A stretch of 64,000 bases of DNA, from NCBI GenBank assembly GCA_936911875.1, contig CAKZGB010000008.1:1-64000 (forward strand), in the 5' to 3' direction. The notes beneath the pieces were generated by a model. That model had not been told where the DNA came from. It saw only the letters and a list, made by a program, of their open reading frames with translations, and ran no database searches. Source of the DNA: an uncultured Lysobacteraceae bacterium (GTDB lineage Bacteria; Pseudomonadota; Gammaproteobacteria; Xanthomonadales; Xanthomonadaceae). The position numbers and the translations under genes are program-made. How positions within the stretch are numbered: the first letter of the stretch is position 1; each line of letters starts with the position of its first letter. Shown here piece after piece: positions 42,122 through 50,400 of the stretch.

Positions 42122-42894
42122 GCGTCGTTATCGTCACCCGGCAGACGCGTCAGGATCTCAAATCCGTCTTCGGTCACCAGAATGGTGTGTTCCCACTGCG
42201 CCGACAACTTGCGATCGCGCGTGACTACCGTCCAGCCATCGGGCAGCACCTTGGTGTGATACGTACCCTCGTTGATCATCGGCTCAATGGTGAAGGTCAT
42301 ACCGGGCTGCAACACCATACCGGTGCCCGGACGTCCGTAATGCATGACCTGTGGCTCGTCGTGGTAAATCTTGTTGATGCCATGGCCGCAGTACTCGCGG
42401 ACCACGCTGAACCGTTCAGATTCGGCGTAACTCTGGATGGCATGGCCGATGTCGCCCAGGGTGGCGCCCGGACGGACTACGCGAATGCCGCGGAACATGG
42501 CCTCGCGGGTGACGCGGACCAGACGCTCCGCCATCACCGAAGGCTTGCCGACCGTGTACATGCGCGAGGTGTCGCCGTGATAGCCGTCTTTAATGACGGT
42601 CACGTCAATATTGACGATATCGCCGTCTTTCAGCACTTTGGCGGTGCTCGGGATGCCGTGGCAGATCACGTTGTTGACGCTGGTGCACACGGTCTTGGGG
42701 AAGCCCTTGTAGCCCACGTTAGCCGGGATGGCACCCTGAACGTTCACAATGTGATCGTGGCAGATGCGGTCCAGCTCCTCGGTGGTGACACCGGGCTTCA
42801 CATGCGGGGCGACGACTTGCAGCACCTCGGCGGCCAGACGACCGGCGACGCGCATGCCTTCGATATCCTGGGGCGTATTGATATAGACACTCAT
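42118..42894 (-). CDS. map: Methionine aminopeptidase, type I
   Basis: A 258-residue di-metal enzyme removing N-terminal Met from new proteins. The five metal ligands sit in V-N-I-D-V-T, Y-H-G-D-T-S, Y-C-G-H-G-I-N, T-I-E-P-M and W-E-H-T-I-L-V-T-E. The start at MSVYINTPQDIEGMR matches the family. It is the first gene of the unit map-glnD-dapD-(Spx-like)-dapE and is divergent from rpsB. Confidence 0.97.
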   Translation of the reverse strand: MSVYINTPQDIEGMRVAGRLAAEVLQVVAPHVKPGVTTEELDRICHDHIVNVQGAIPANVGYKGFPKTVCTSVNNVICHGIPSTAKVLKDGDIVNIDVTVIKDGYHGDTSRMYTVGKPSVMAERLVRVTREAMFRGIRVVRPGATLGDIGHAIQSYAESERFSVVREYCGHGINKIYHDEPQVMHYGRPGTGMVLQPGMTFTIEPMINEGTYHTKVLPDGWTVVTRDRKLSAQWEHTILVTEDGFEILTRLPGDDNDA

Positions 42895-42923
42895 GCGTCC
42901 ATTATCCCCCACCCGGGGTCAAC

Positions 42924-42952
42924 TTGTCATTTTTGGGCGTTCCCGTTACAAT
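42924..42952 (+). promoter_or_regulatory. Strong sigma-70 promoter of rpsB-tsf
   Basis: TTGTCA (42924-42929) and TACAAT (42947-42952) have 17-nt spacing. Transcription should start near 42959. Confidence 0.8.
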
Positions 42953-42958
42953 ATGGCT

Positions 42959-43192
42959 CCCCATTTGGGGTGGCCCTGTCCGGCCATCAACGGACAAATT
43001 CACACCTGGCGCAACAACACCGATCCGGGGTGCCCTTCTCACTATGCAGTGATACGGGCCGGTCTCGGTGGCACCAGGGAGGACTAACCCCGGGACTCAT
43101 CGTTCTGTCATGTTACCTGCGTACCATGCAGACAGCACCATTTCCCCGCAAACGCGGCGGTGTCAATTGGGGTCCCCCATCGGAGCAATACC
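42959..43192 (+). other. Long rpsB mRNA leader, candidate S2 autoregulatory region
   Basis: About 230 nt of untranslated leader lie between the promoter and the rpsB ATG. It holds a CCCC-ATTT-GGGG hairpin at its very 5' end (42959-42970) and several GC-rich complementary stretches. In E. coli rpsB-tsf is repressed by free S2 acting on the leader, so this stretch is a candidate for the same control. No gene is seen in it. Confidence 0.45.
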
Positions 43193-43957
43193 ATGCCTCA
43201 AATCACTATGCGCCAAATGCTCGAAGCAGGCGTTCACTTCGGCCACCAAACCCGTTACTGGAACCCCAAGATGGGTCCGTACATCTTCGGTGCCCGCGGC
43301 AAGATCCACATCATCAACCTCGAAAAGACCGTTCCGCTGTTTAACGACGCGATGAACTTCATTTCGGGTGTTGCTCAAAAGCGCGGCATCGTGCTGTTCA
43401 TCGGCACCAAGCGCTCGGCACGTGACGCCATCGCTGAAGAAGCAGATCGTTGCGGCATGCCGTACATGAACCAACGTTGGTTGGGCGGTACGCTGACCAA
43501 CTTCCGCACCGTTAAGCAATCGGTTTCGCGCCTCAAGGAACTTGAAGATGCTGAAACCAACGGCACCTTTGACAAGCTGGTCAAGCACGAAGTGCTGACT
43601 CTGCGCCGTGAGCGTGACAAGCTGCAAGCCTCGCTGGGCGGCATCAAGGACATGGCCCGTCTGCCCGACGCGCTGTTCGTCATTGATATCGGTCACGAAG
43701 ACATCGCCATCAAGGAAGCCAAGAAGCTCGGTATTCCGGTCATCGCTGTTGTCGATACCAACTACGATCCGGATCTGGTCGACTACGCCATCCCGGGTAA
43801 CGACGACGCCATCCGCGCTGTGCAGCTGTACGCACGCGCTGCTGCTGACGCCGTGCTCGAAGGCAAGGCTGCCGCTCCGGGTGCCGTTTCGGTTGCTCAG
43901 GAAGACTTCGCTGCTGCTGAAGCCGACGCCGCTGTCGCTGCTCCGGCCGCCGAATAA
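43193..43957 (+). CDS. rpsB: 30S ribosomal protein S2
   Basis: A 254-residue S2 with the conserved start MRQMLEAGVHFGHQTRYWNPKM and the signatures L-F-I-G-T-K-R-S-A-R-D, N-Q-R-W-L-G-G-T-L-T-N and A-I-P-G-N-D-D-A-I-R. The C-terminal 20 or so residues are an Ala-rich acidic tail. CGGAG precedes the ATG at 43193. It is co-transcribed with tsf, 26 nt downstream. Confidence 0.97.
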   Translation: MPQITMRQMLEAGVHFGHQTRYWNPKMGPYIFGARGKIHIINLEKTVPLFNDAMNFISGVAQKRGIVLFIGTKRSARDAIAEEADRCGMPYMNQRWLGGTLTNFRTVKQSVSRLKELEDAETNGTFDKLVKHEVLTLRRERDKLQASLGGIKDMARLPDALFVIDIGHEDIAIKEAKKLGIPVIAVVDTNYDPDLVDYAIPGNDDAIRAVQLYARAAADAVLEGKAAAPGAVSVAQEDFAAAEADAAVAAPAAE

Positions 43958-43983
43958 TTCAACTCATCCATTAGGAAAATCCC

Positions 43984-44862
43984 ATGGCAGAAATTACCGC
44001 CTCTCTGGTTAAGGAACTGCGCGAGCGCACCGGCGCCGGCATGATGGAATGCAAGAAAGCCCTCACCGAAAACAACGGTGACATCGACGCCGCTGCCGAA
44101 TGGCTGCGCAAGTCGGGCTTGGCTAAGGCCGACAAGAAGGCCGACCGCGTTGCCGCCGAAGGTCGCATTGCAGTTGCTCAAGAGGGCAACAAGGCCGTTC
44201 TGGTTGAAATCAACTCGGAAACCGACTTTGTCGCCAAGGATGACAACTTCCTGGCCTTCACCGACACCGTCGCCAAGACCGCTCTGTCCTCGGGCGCTGC
44301 CGATGCCGAAGCTCTGAAGTCGGTCAAGACCGCCGAAGGTGCAACGGTTGAAGAAACCCGCGCTGCCGTCGTCGCCAAGGTCGGTGAAAACGTGCAGGTC
44401 CGTCGCCTGGTCTCGATCGATTCGGCCAACAACGTCGCTGCCTACGTGCACGGCGGCCGTATCGGCGTGCTGGTCGAACTGCAAGGTGGCGACATGGAAC
44501 TGGCACGTGGCATCGCCATGCACGTTGCCGCCATGAACCCTCCGTACATCAAGGCTGCTGACGTTCCGGCTGACTTCGTCGAGAAGGAAAAGGAAATCGA
44601 ACTGGCCAAGATGTCCGAAAAGGACAAGCAAAAGCCGGCCGACATCCTGGAAAAGATCATCTCGGGCAAGATCAACAAGATCGTCAACGAAGTGACCCTG
44701 TATGGCCAACCGTACGTGCTGAACACTGACCAGACTGTCGAGCAAGCTGTTAAGGCTGCCGGCGCTGACGTCGTCTCGGTCAAGCGTCTGGCTGTCGGCG
44801 AAGGCATCGAAAAGGTCGTCGAAGACTACGCAGCCGAAGTCGCCAAGGCGATGCAAGTCTGA
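43984..44862 (+). CDS. tsf: Elongation factor Ts
   Basis: A 292-residue nucleotide-exchange factor for EF-Tu. The N-terminal UBA-like domain has the signature LRERTGAGMMECKKAL. The T-D-F-V-A-K motif that contacts EF-Tu is present (SETDFVAKDDNF). The length and domain plan are as in E. coli. TAGGAAA precedes the ATG. A strong terminator ends the operon. Confidence 0.97.
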   Translation: MAEITASLVKELRERTGAGMMECKKALTENNGDIDAAAEWLRKSGLAKADKKADRVAAEGRIAVAQEGNKAVLVEINSETDFVAKDDNFLAFTDTVAKTALSSGAADAEALKSVKTAEGATVEETRAAVVAKVGENVQVRRLVSIDSANNVAAYVHGGRIGVLVELQGGDMELARGIAMHVAAMNPPYIKAADVPADFVEKEKEIELAKMSEKDKQKPADILEKIISGKINKIVNEVTLYGQPYVLNTDQTVEQAVKAAGADVVSVKRLAVGEGIEKVVEDYAAEVAKAMQV

Positions 44863-44915
44863 TTAAAGCCGATTGCATCTCTGTGATGCAGCTAGCTTTG
44901 AATCAAAGCAACACG

Positions 44916-44947
44916 ACACCCGGCCATAGCGCCGGGTGTTTTTTTTT
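44916..44947 (+). terminator. Intrinsic terminator after rpsB-tsf
   Basis: A perfect 9-bp stem (44916-44924 with 44931-44939), a 6-nt loop, and a run of nine Ts. Confidence 0.95.
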
Positions 44948-44998
44948 CGCTGTTAGTCAAAATCACGAATTCAGCCGCCACGGAGCATACTTCACTGC

Positions 44999-46090
44999 AT
45001 GAGTCAGTCACAGGGCTACCGCAAAGGCCGCGGCGCTACCGATAACGTCACCGGCCGCTTCGAAGAGCAAACGGCGCAACTGACCGATGACGGTTGGGAC
45101 ACGCTTGCCAACGAATTTGAGCAGCAGGCAGAGACATCGCTCCCGACTCGCGTGTCCGATGAAATTGCGCGCACCATCATTTCACACAATCAGTCACCTG
45201 ACGTGCCGTTTCAGCAGTCCGTCAATCCTTATCGCGGATGCGAGCACGGATGCGTGTACTGTTTCGCGCGCCCGTCGCACAGCTACTTAGGTCTTTCACC
45301 CGGCCTGGATTTTGAGACGAAAATCCTTGCCAAGCGCAATGCGGCGGAACTCCTTGCCCGCGAGATCGCCAAGCCTTCGTATCGCCCCTTGCCGATTGCA
45401 TTGGGCATCAATACCGACGGCTATCAACCCACGGAACGTCGACTGCACATTACACGCGAGTGTCTGCAAGTTCTGCATGATGCCAATCATCCGTTGAGCA
45501 TCGTCACCAAGTCGGCACTTGTCACACGCGATTTGGATTTACTGGCGCCCATGGCAGCCAAAGGCTTGGCGCATGTGTTTATCTCCGTGACCACCTTAGA
45601 CAATCGACTGTCCGCCAAGCTGGAACCGCGCGCCGCCGCGCCGCACACTCGACTCAAAACCATTCGTACTTTGACCGAAGCTGGCATCCCGACCGGCGTT
45701 CTGGTTGCTCCGGTCATCCCTATGCTCACCGACATGGAGCTCGATCACATTCTTCAGGCTTGCGCCGAACACGGCGCGCATGCCGCCGGCTATGTGCTGT
45801 TGCGACTCCCGCATGAACTCAAAGAGGTCTGGCGCGGATGGCTAGAGACTCACTATCCTGAGCGCGCAGAACATATCGTGAGTCTGATGAAACAGATGCA
45901 CGGCGGCAAGGAATACGACAGCGCTCATCACACGCGCATGAAGGGCCAAGGTCCGTTCGCCGACCTGATCCGATTGCGCTTTGCTAAGGCCAAACAGCGT
46001 TTTGGCCTAGCCTCCAATCTCGCACCGCTCAACGCGTCGCTGTTCACAGCACCGTTGCCGCAATCACCGCAACCCGATCTGTTCCGGTAA
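44999..46090 (+). CDS. PA0069-family radical SAM protein
   Basis: A 363-residue radical SAM protein. The N-terminal region leads to the 4Fe-4S motif C-E-H-G-C-V-Y-C (about residues 81-88) within NPYRGCEHGCVYCFARPSHSYL, the C-x3-C-x2-C arrangement of this family and of SplB-like enzymes. The G-I-N-T-D-G-Y-Q-P-T-E and S-V-T-T-L-D segments continue the TIM-barrel pattern. No substrate is established for the PA0069 group. GGAG lies about 13 nt before the ATG. The gene stands alone between tsf and the TonB receptor. Confidence 0.88.
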   Translation: MSQSQGYRKGRGATDNVTGRFEEQTAQLTDDGWDTLANEFEQQAETSLPTRVSDEIARTIISHNQSPDVPFQQSVNPYRGCEHGCVYCFARPSHSYLGLSPGLDFETKILAKRNAAELLAREIAKPSYRPLPIALGINTDGYQPTERRLHITRECLQVLHDANHPLSIVTKSALVTRDLDLLAPMAAKGLAHVFISVTTLDNRLSAKLEPRAAAPHTRLKTIRTLTEAGIPTGVLVAPVIPMLTDMELDHILQACAEHGAHAAGYVLLRLPHELKEVWRGWLETHYPERAEHIVSLMKQMHGGKEYDSAHHTRMKGQGPFADLIRLRFAKAKQRFGLASNLAPLNASLFTAPLPQSPQPDLFR

Positions 46091-46104
46091 CTGCAGACCT
46101 GTAG

Positions 46105-46151
46105 CCCCCCCCCAAAAAAAAAAATAAAAAAATAAAAAAATAAAATAAAAA
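46105..46151. repeat. Homopolymer / low-complexity tract C9-A11-(T-A7)2-T-A4-T-A5
   Basis: Nine Cs (46105-46113) run straight into eleven As and then A-runs broken by single Ts, abutting a terminator stem at 46151. This is strikingly unlike the GC-rich surroundings. On the minus strand it supplies a long T tail to the hairpin. Its length is likely to vary between isolates. Confidence 0.9.
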
Positions 46152-46190
46152 GGCAGCGAGCCCATACAGAAGCGCGCTGCCTGTTTTTTT
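46151..46190. terminator. Bidirectional intrinsic terminator
   Basis: Stem AGGCAGCG (46151-46158) pairs with CGCTGCCT (46175-46182). Seven Ts follow on the plus strand, and on the minus strand the A-rich tract gives a long T-rich tail. It ends the radical SAM gene. Confidence 0.88.
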
Positions 46191-46204
46191 GCGACCGCCC
46201 TCTC

Positions 46205-46233
46205 AAAGGAAAAGGGGCGCATCCTTGCGCCCC
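46205..46233 (-). terminator. Intrinsic terminator of the TonB-dependent receptor gene
   Basis: An 8-bp GC-rich stem (46214-46221 with 46226-46233) with a 4-nt loop, followed on the minus strand by TTTTCCTTT. Confidence 0.8.
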
Positions 46234-46264
46234 AATCCCTTCGGAGAGAACTCCCGGTGACCGC

Positions 46265-49200
46265 TTAGAAGTCGTAACGGACCGAGAAGCGGACCGAACG
46301 CGGAGCGTTGTAGCTCACGACTTGGCGGGCAGTTGCCGAAGCAACACCAGGTGCCTTTTCGTTACGTTCAATCACGTTTTGTACCGTTTGGGTGTTGGTG
46401 ACGTTGAACACGTCGACACCAAAGCGGAGCTTCTTGTCAGCCCATGCCGGGATGTAGGTCACACCCAGATCCAAGGTGTTGGTCCACGGCAGACGACCGC
46501 CTGAACCACGCGGCGACGGAGCATTGTTGCAGTAGTGGTGGTAGTTACCGTACGACAGTTCCGAAGCGTAGAACGGATCCAGCGCGGTCGGACGGAAGCC
46601 CATGCAGTTGATCGGGCGACCGGCCATGGCGCGAACGGTAGCCGACGTTTGCCATTCCGGAGTCCATTGGTAGAAACCAAAAGCCTTCAGGTAATGCGGA
46701 CGATCGTTCGGCAGGTCACCATCGGCGTATTCCATCAGTTCCGGCAAGTCGAAGTCAGCGGTAACCGAGACGTCCTGCTGACCGATATCCGACTTCAGCT
46801 GACCTTCGGCATTACCGTAGTTGCGCGAGTAGGTGTAGTCGATGCGACCGTACCACTTGCCGTTGAACGGATGCTCGATGTACAGGTCCAGACCCTGATA
46901 GATACGCTTCAGCTTATCGAAGCCCAGATCTTCTGCACTGATCGTAGCCAGATGGTAATTACCGGCCAGATCTTTCAGACGGAAGGTATTGTCTTCACCC
47001 GGGTTGTACAGGGCGCAGCTATACAGCGTGTCGGCCATGCTCATTGCATCCGACTCGATACCGTCGTAGTAGTACTCGTAGTAACCGTCTTCGAAGTTGT
47101 CCGGACCGCCGAAGCCGTTATCCTTGGCCCACTTGTAAGCGGCACGCGGATCACAGATATCGTCGATGGCGCTACGCAGCGTGCGGTACACATAACGTGC
47201 ACCCCAGTTGTAGTCGGTGCCGAGCTTGGCTTGGAAGCCGAATGCTGCTTCGTCCTGGAAGTGCGGTTGCAAGTCGGTGGCCGACACAATGTTCGGATCG
47301 CGAGCTTGTCCGTATTCCTGGTTCGGCGAGAACGGACCGTTGCCCAGCGGACGCAGACCGGTCGGTACGCCGGTGGTCGGGTCGATACCGGTGAAGGCAA
47401 AGTACTCCGTGGTGTTCAGCGACGAACCGGCGCCGCGGAATGCCACGTTATTCGGCATAGCCAAGTGGTAACGGCCAACGTTGGCGAAGACCTTCAGCGA
47501 CGAATCGCCACGGACGTCCCAAGTAGCGCCGATACGCGGTGCCCACTGATTCTTTTGCTCAACATAGGCAATGCCGTCACCGTTGTAGTTGGTGAACGAG
47601 TCATTACGGACGCCCAGCGACAGCAGGAAGTTGTCAGTGATCTGCCAACGGTCTTCGAGGTAGTAAGCCTTTTGCTTGGTCTGCACCGTACCGGCGTTGC
47701 TGGCCATGATCTTCATGACGTAGTCGCCGTTACCGCCCGGAGCCACTGCACCACCGGCCGAAGGCAGCAGCGGTTCCTTGAAATTCGGACCGACCGAGGC
47801 ATAAGCCCAACGGTAGCCCGGACCGGACGTACCGCTACCGCGACGGGAAGTGGCGTCCTGACCGTCGTAACCCAGACGGAAAGTGTGTGCGCCCAAAACG
47901 TATTCCAAGTCGAGACGGGTGGCCTTGACCTTATCGAACTGGTTCGGGTCAACAACCGTTGCGACGGTGCCGCGGCTGATCGGGTTAGCGACGGAGCGCG
48001 TGTCGGACACATAGACAACGCTCGGGTCATAACCGCTCGGCAAGTTGATGTGATCCTGATCTTGCTCACCGTACATGGCCGACACGGTGAAGTTGTCACC
48101 GAAGTGACCGGTGTACTTGCCGATGTAAGTGTTGCCGCCATCCTTGAAGTAACCGCCTGCCTTGCGCACGGTCCCCGGAGCAGACGGCGGCGTGGCGCCG
48201 GTATACTGATACGCATACTGGTCACGATAGACTTCGGTCACGTCGCCGATGCCGGTGAATTCCAGGGCGTGGTTGGCCGAAATGTTCCAGTCCAACTTCA
48301 CCAACCAACGCGGAATGGCGTACTTGTCCTGCGTCCAACCTGTGCTTGCGCTGCCGGGACGTGCTGCCGCGTAGTTGTCCTGATTGCGGTTGAATTCACC
48401 GCTGGCATAGAAGAACAGCTTGTCCTTGACGATCGGACCGCTGGCATAAATGCCGGCCTGCATCTGATCGTAGGTGTTGTCTTCGTTATAGCGGTAAAGC
48501 GTGCCATCGGTAGTCGGGTTGGCGCCGGTGTTTTCGTAGTAAATGTTGGTGTACTTGGAGCGCAGGTTCTCCGGCGTCCAGAACAGAGCCGCACCATGAT
48601 GGAATTCATTGGTACCGCGCTTGGTCACAACGTTCACCACGCCGCCGGTCGAACGACCGAATTCAGCGCCGTAACCGCCGGTGATCACCTGTTGTTGGGA
48701 GATGCCGTCGAACGGCAAGGTGGTGGAACCCAGATTGGTCAGCGGGTTGGTGACAGGGAAACCGTTGATGTAAAACGCGTTTTCCGAAGCTGCCGAACCA
48801 CCGAACGACGCGGTGTTGCCGTAGCGGGAGTCAGCCTGCACCACGCCCGGGGCCAACAGTGCGACAGCCGCGATGCTGTTTTGCACCGGGATGTTCTTCA
48901 GCTGTTCCGAGGTGAACACGGAGCGTGTATCGGTTTGCGATACGTCGATACCTTGGCCGATGCGGGTACCACGAACGCGGACAGTACCAACGCTAACGGC
49001 GCCGGAATTACCCTTAGCGCCGCCGAAGTTGACTTCTGCACCACCGCCGATCACGACCGTGACATTGCGGGGTTCGGTGGTCTTGTCGGAAGTGACGGAG
49101 TAGTTACCGACCGGCAACGAACCGACGCGGTAACGACCATCTGCACCGACGACAACGTTACGTTGCAGGCCGGCGTCGTTCTGGATGGTAACGGTCGTGC

Positions 49201-49327
49201 CCGGCTCCGCCGTACCGTAGACGGTACCGGTGGTATTGGACTGGGCAAACGCCGTAGAGGCGAAGCACATGCCCAGGGCTGCAGCCAGGGCGCTATGGCG
49301 AATGGCTCGATTAATGGACTTTGACAC
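46265..49327 (-). CDS. Oar-like TonB-dependent receptor with N-terminal carboxypeptidase-regulatory domain
   Basis: A 1020-residue outer-membrane receptor. A signal peptide of about 28 residues (AAALGMCFASTAFAQ) is followed by a carboxypeptidase-regulatory-like beta-sandwich (about 30-110: GTVYGTAEPGTTVTIQN, GRYRVGSLPVGNYSV). The plug comes next (about 130-250: GQGIDVSQTDTRSVFTSEQLKNIP, GGYGAEFGRSTGGVVNVVTKRGTNEFHHG), then a large beta-barrel ending in FSVRYDF with the aromatic C-terminus. Oar-type receptors are abundant in xanthomonads; the substrate is unknown. GTG at 49327 with AAGGGA nine bases before it gives a clean signal peptide. An ATG at 49396 would add 23 residues. A CRP-like site lies upstream. 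Confidence 0.92.
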   Translation of the reverse strand: MSKSINRAIRHSALAAALGMCFASTAFAQSNTTGTVYGTAEPGTTVTIQNDAGLQRNVVVGADGRYRVGSLPVGNYSVTSDKTTEPRNVTVVIGGGAEVNFGGAKGNSGAVSVGTVRVRGTRIGQGIDVSQTDTRSVFTSEQLKNIPVQNSIAAVALLAPGVVQADSRYGNTASFGGSAASENAFYINGFPVTNPLTNLGSTTLPFDGISQQQVITGGYGAEFGRSTGGVVNVVTKRGTNEFHHGAALFWTPENLRSKYTNIYYENTGANPTTDGTLYRYNEDNTYDQMQAGIYASGPIVKDKLFFYASGEFNRNQDNYAAARPGSASTGWTQDKYAIPRWLVKLDWNISANHALEFTGIGDVTEVYRDQYAYQYTGATPPSAPGTVRKAGGYFKDGGNTYIGKYTGHFGDNFTVSAMYGEQDQDHINLPSGYDPSVVYVSDTRSVANPISRGTVATVVDPNQFDKVKATRLDLEYVLGAHTFRLGYDGQDATSRRGSGTSGPGYRWAYASVGPNFKEPLLPSAGGAVAPGGNGDYVMKIMASNAGTVQTKQKAYYLEDRWQITDNFLLSLGVRNDSFTNYNGDGIAYVEQKNQWAPRIGATWDVRGDSSLKVFANVGRYHLAMPNNVAFRGAGSSLNTTEYFAFTGIDPTTGVPTGLRPLGNGPFSPNQEYGQARDPNIVSATDLQPHFQDEAAFGFQAKLGTDYNWGARYVYRTLRSAIDDICDPRAAYKWAKDNGFGGPDNFEDGYYEYYYDGIESDAMSMADTLYSCALYNPGEDNTFRLKDLAGNYHLATISAEDLGFDKLKRIYQGLDLYIEHPFNGKWYGRIDYTYSRNYGNAEGQLKSDIGQQDVSVTADFDLPELMEYADGDLPNDRPHYLKAFGFYQWTPEWQTSATVRAMAGRPINCMGFRPTALDPFYASELSYGNYHHYCNNAPSPRGSGGRLPWTNTLDLGVTYIPAWADKKLRFGVDVFNVTNTQTVQNVIERNEKAPGVASATARQVVSYNAPRSVRFSVRYDF

Positions 49328-49455
49328 GCTGATGGGTCCCTTGAAAATGTGGAGATATTGAAACTGAACCCCGCCTTTATTTTTCGGCGGTTCCATCGAA
49401 CCTACGCCGTTAAAAATCTGTAAGCAACGGGGTTAATTCTCATTCATGTTGTTTA

Positions 49456-49471
49456 TGTGACAAAGTTCACT
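49456..49471. promoter_or_regulatory. CRP/Clp-like operator
   Basis: TGTGA-CAAAGT-TCACT matches the TGTGA-N6-TCACA consensus at 9 of 10 positions. It is 129 bp before the TonB receptor start and 138 bp before pyrH. On the minus strand TTGTCA (49463-49458) overlaps it and has a GAGAAT at 16-nt spacing, a possible receptor promoter. Confidence 0.6.
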
Positions 49472-49537
49472 AAAAATGACGAAAGTCATGCATATGTGCA
49501 CTTGCACAAGTAAAAAAATCGTGCCAAGAAATGTTGC

Positions 49538-49557
49538 TTTGCGCAACGTTGCGCAAA
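49538..49557. promoter_or_regulatory. 20-bp perfect palindrome upstream of pyrH
   Basis: TTTGCGCAACGTTGCGCAAA is a complete palindrome centred 61 bp before the pyrH ATG. It overlaps a poor -35 (TTGCGC, 18 nt before TACTAT at 49574-49579). Perfect dyads of this kind are usually repressor sites; the cognate protein is not known. Confidence 0.55.
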
Positions 49558-49608
49558 ATTCAGCTTGAGGCCATACTATCGGCGCCCGCACCAGCCAAGG
49601 AACGTCCC

Positions 49609-50325
49609 ATGTCCGAACTCGCTTATCGCCGTATTCTGCTCAAGCTTTCCGGTGAGGCGCTGATGGGATCCGAGGACTACGGCATTGATCCCAAGGTCAT
49701 CCATCGGCTCGCCGCCGAGGTCGTTGAGGCTCAGCAGGCCGGAGTCGAGATTGCGGTCGTGATCGGCGGTGGCAACATTTTCCGAGGTGCCGGTCTGGCT
49801 GCAGGTGGCATGGATCGCGTCACCGGTGACCACATGGGAATGCTCGCCACGGTCATTAATGCCCTCGCCATGCAGGATGCCGTCGAAAAACTCGGCGCCA
49901 AAGCGCGGGTCATGAGCGCCATCAAGATCAATGACGTCTGCGAAGACTTCATTCGCCGCCGTGCAATTCGACATTTGGAAAAAGGCCGCGTCGTGATTTT
50001 TGCTGCCGGTACCGGTAGCCCCTTCTTTACTACAGACAGTGGTGCTGCACTGCGCGCCATCGAAATCAGCGCGGATCTGCTGCTCAAGGCCACCAAGGTC
50101 GATGGCGTCTACGACAAAGATCCCAAGAAGTATCCCGATGCCAAGCGATTTGAGTCGCTGACCTACGACGAGACGATTCGCCGCAATCTGCAGGTCATGG
50201 ATACAACGGCGTTTGCTTTGGCCCGCGATTCCGATTTGCCGCTGCGCATTTTCGATATGGATGAGCCCGGCACCTTGCTCAAAATCATCAAGGGCGCACC
50301 CATCGGCACCCTGGTTCACAACTGA
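49609..50325 (+). CDS. pyrH: UMP kinase
   Basis: A 238-residue hexameric UMP kinase of the amino-acid-kinase fold, making UDP in pyrimidine synthesis. The motifs are L-K-L-S-G-E-A-L, G-G-G-N-I-F-R-G, D-H-M-G-M-L-A-T-V-I-N-A-L-A-M and A-G-T-G-S-P-F-F-T-T-D-S-G-A-A-L-R. AAGGA lies 8 nt before the ATG at 49609. An in-frame upstream extension to 49531 would run through the palindrome and is rejected. pyrH-frr is a conserved pair. Confidence 0.97.
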   Translation: MSELAYRRILLKLSGEALMGSEDYGIDPKVIHRLAAEVVEAQQAGVEIAVVIGGGNIFRGAGLAAGGMDRVTGDHMGMLATVINALAMQDAVEKLGAKARVMSAIKINDVCEDFIRRRAIRHLEKGRVVIFAAGTGSPFFTTDSGAALRAIEISADLLLKATKVDGVYDKDPKKYPDAKRFESLTYDETIRRNLQVMDTTAFALARDSDLPLRIFDMDEPGTLLKIIKGAPIGTLVHN

Positions 50326-50361
50326 AACTAAGCGCGCGGCGGTCCCCTATGCGGGATTGGG

Positions 50362-50367
50362 TATAAT
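50362..50367 (+). promoter_or_regulatory. Candidate -10 of frr
   Basis: A perfect TATAAT lies 34 bp before the frr ATG. No recognisable -35 is found at 16-18 nt. Reading from pyrH may also supply frr. Confidence 0.4.
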
Positions 50368-50400
50368 GCCCTGTTACCGCGCCAACGCAGGATTTTCCGC

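Noticed and set aside
46151..46233. Insertion-sequence ends flanking the radical SAM/receptor block
   Set aside because: The inverted repeats are hairpin terminators with T tails. No transposase, target duplication or matching end on the other side was seen.
46535..49324. A 929-codon open frame on the plus strand antisense to the TonB receptor
   Set aside because: It mirrors the receptor gene, has no ribosome-binding site or recognisable domain, and the opposite strand has a clear signal peptide, plug and barrel. Long antisense frames arise from codon bias.
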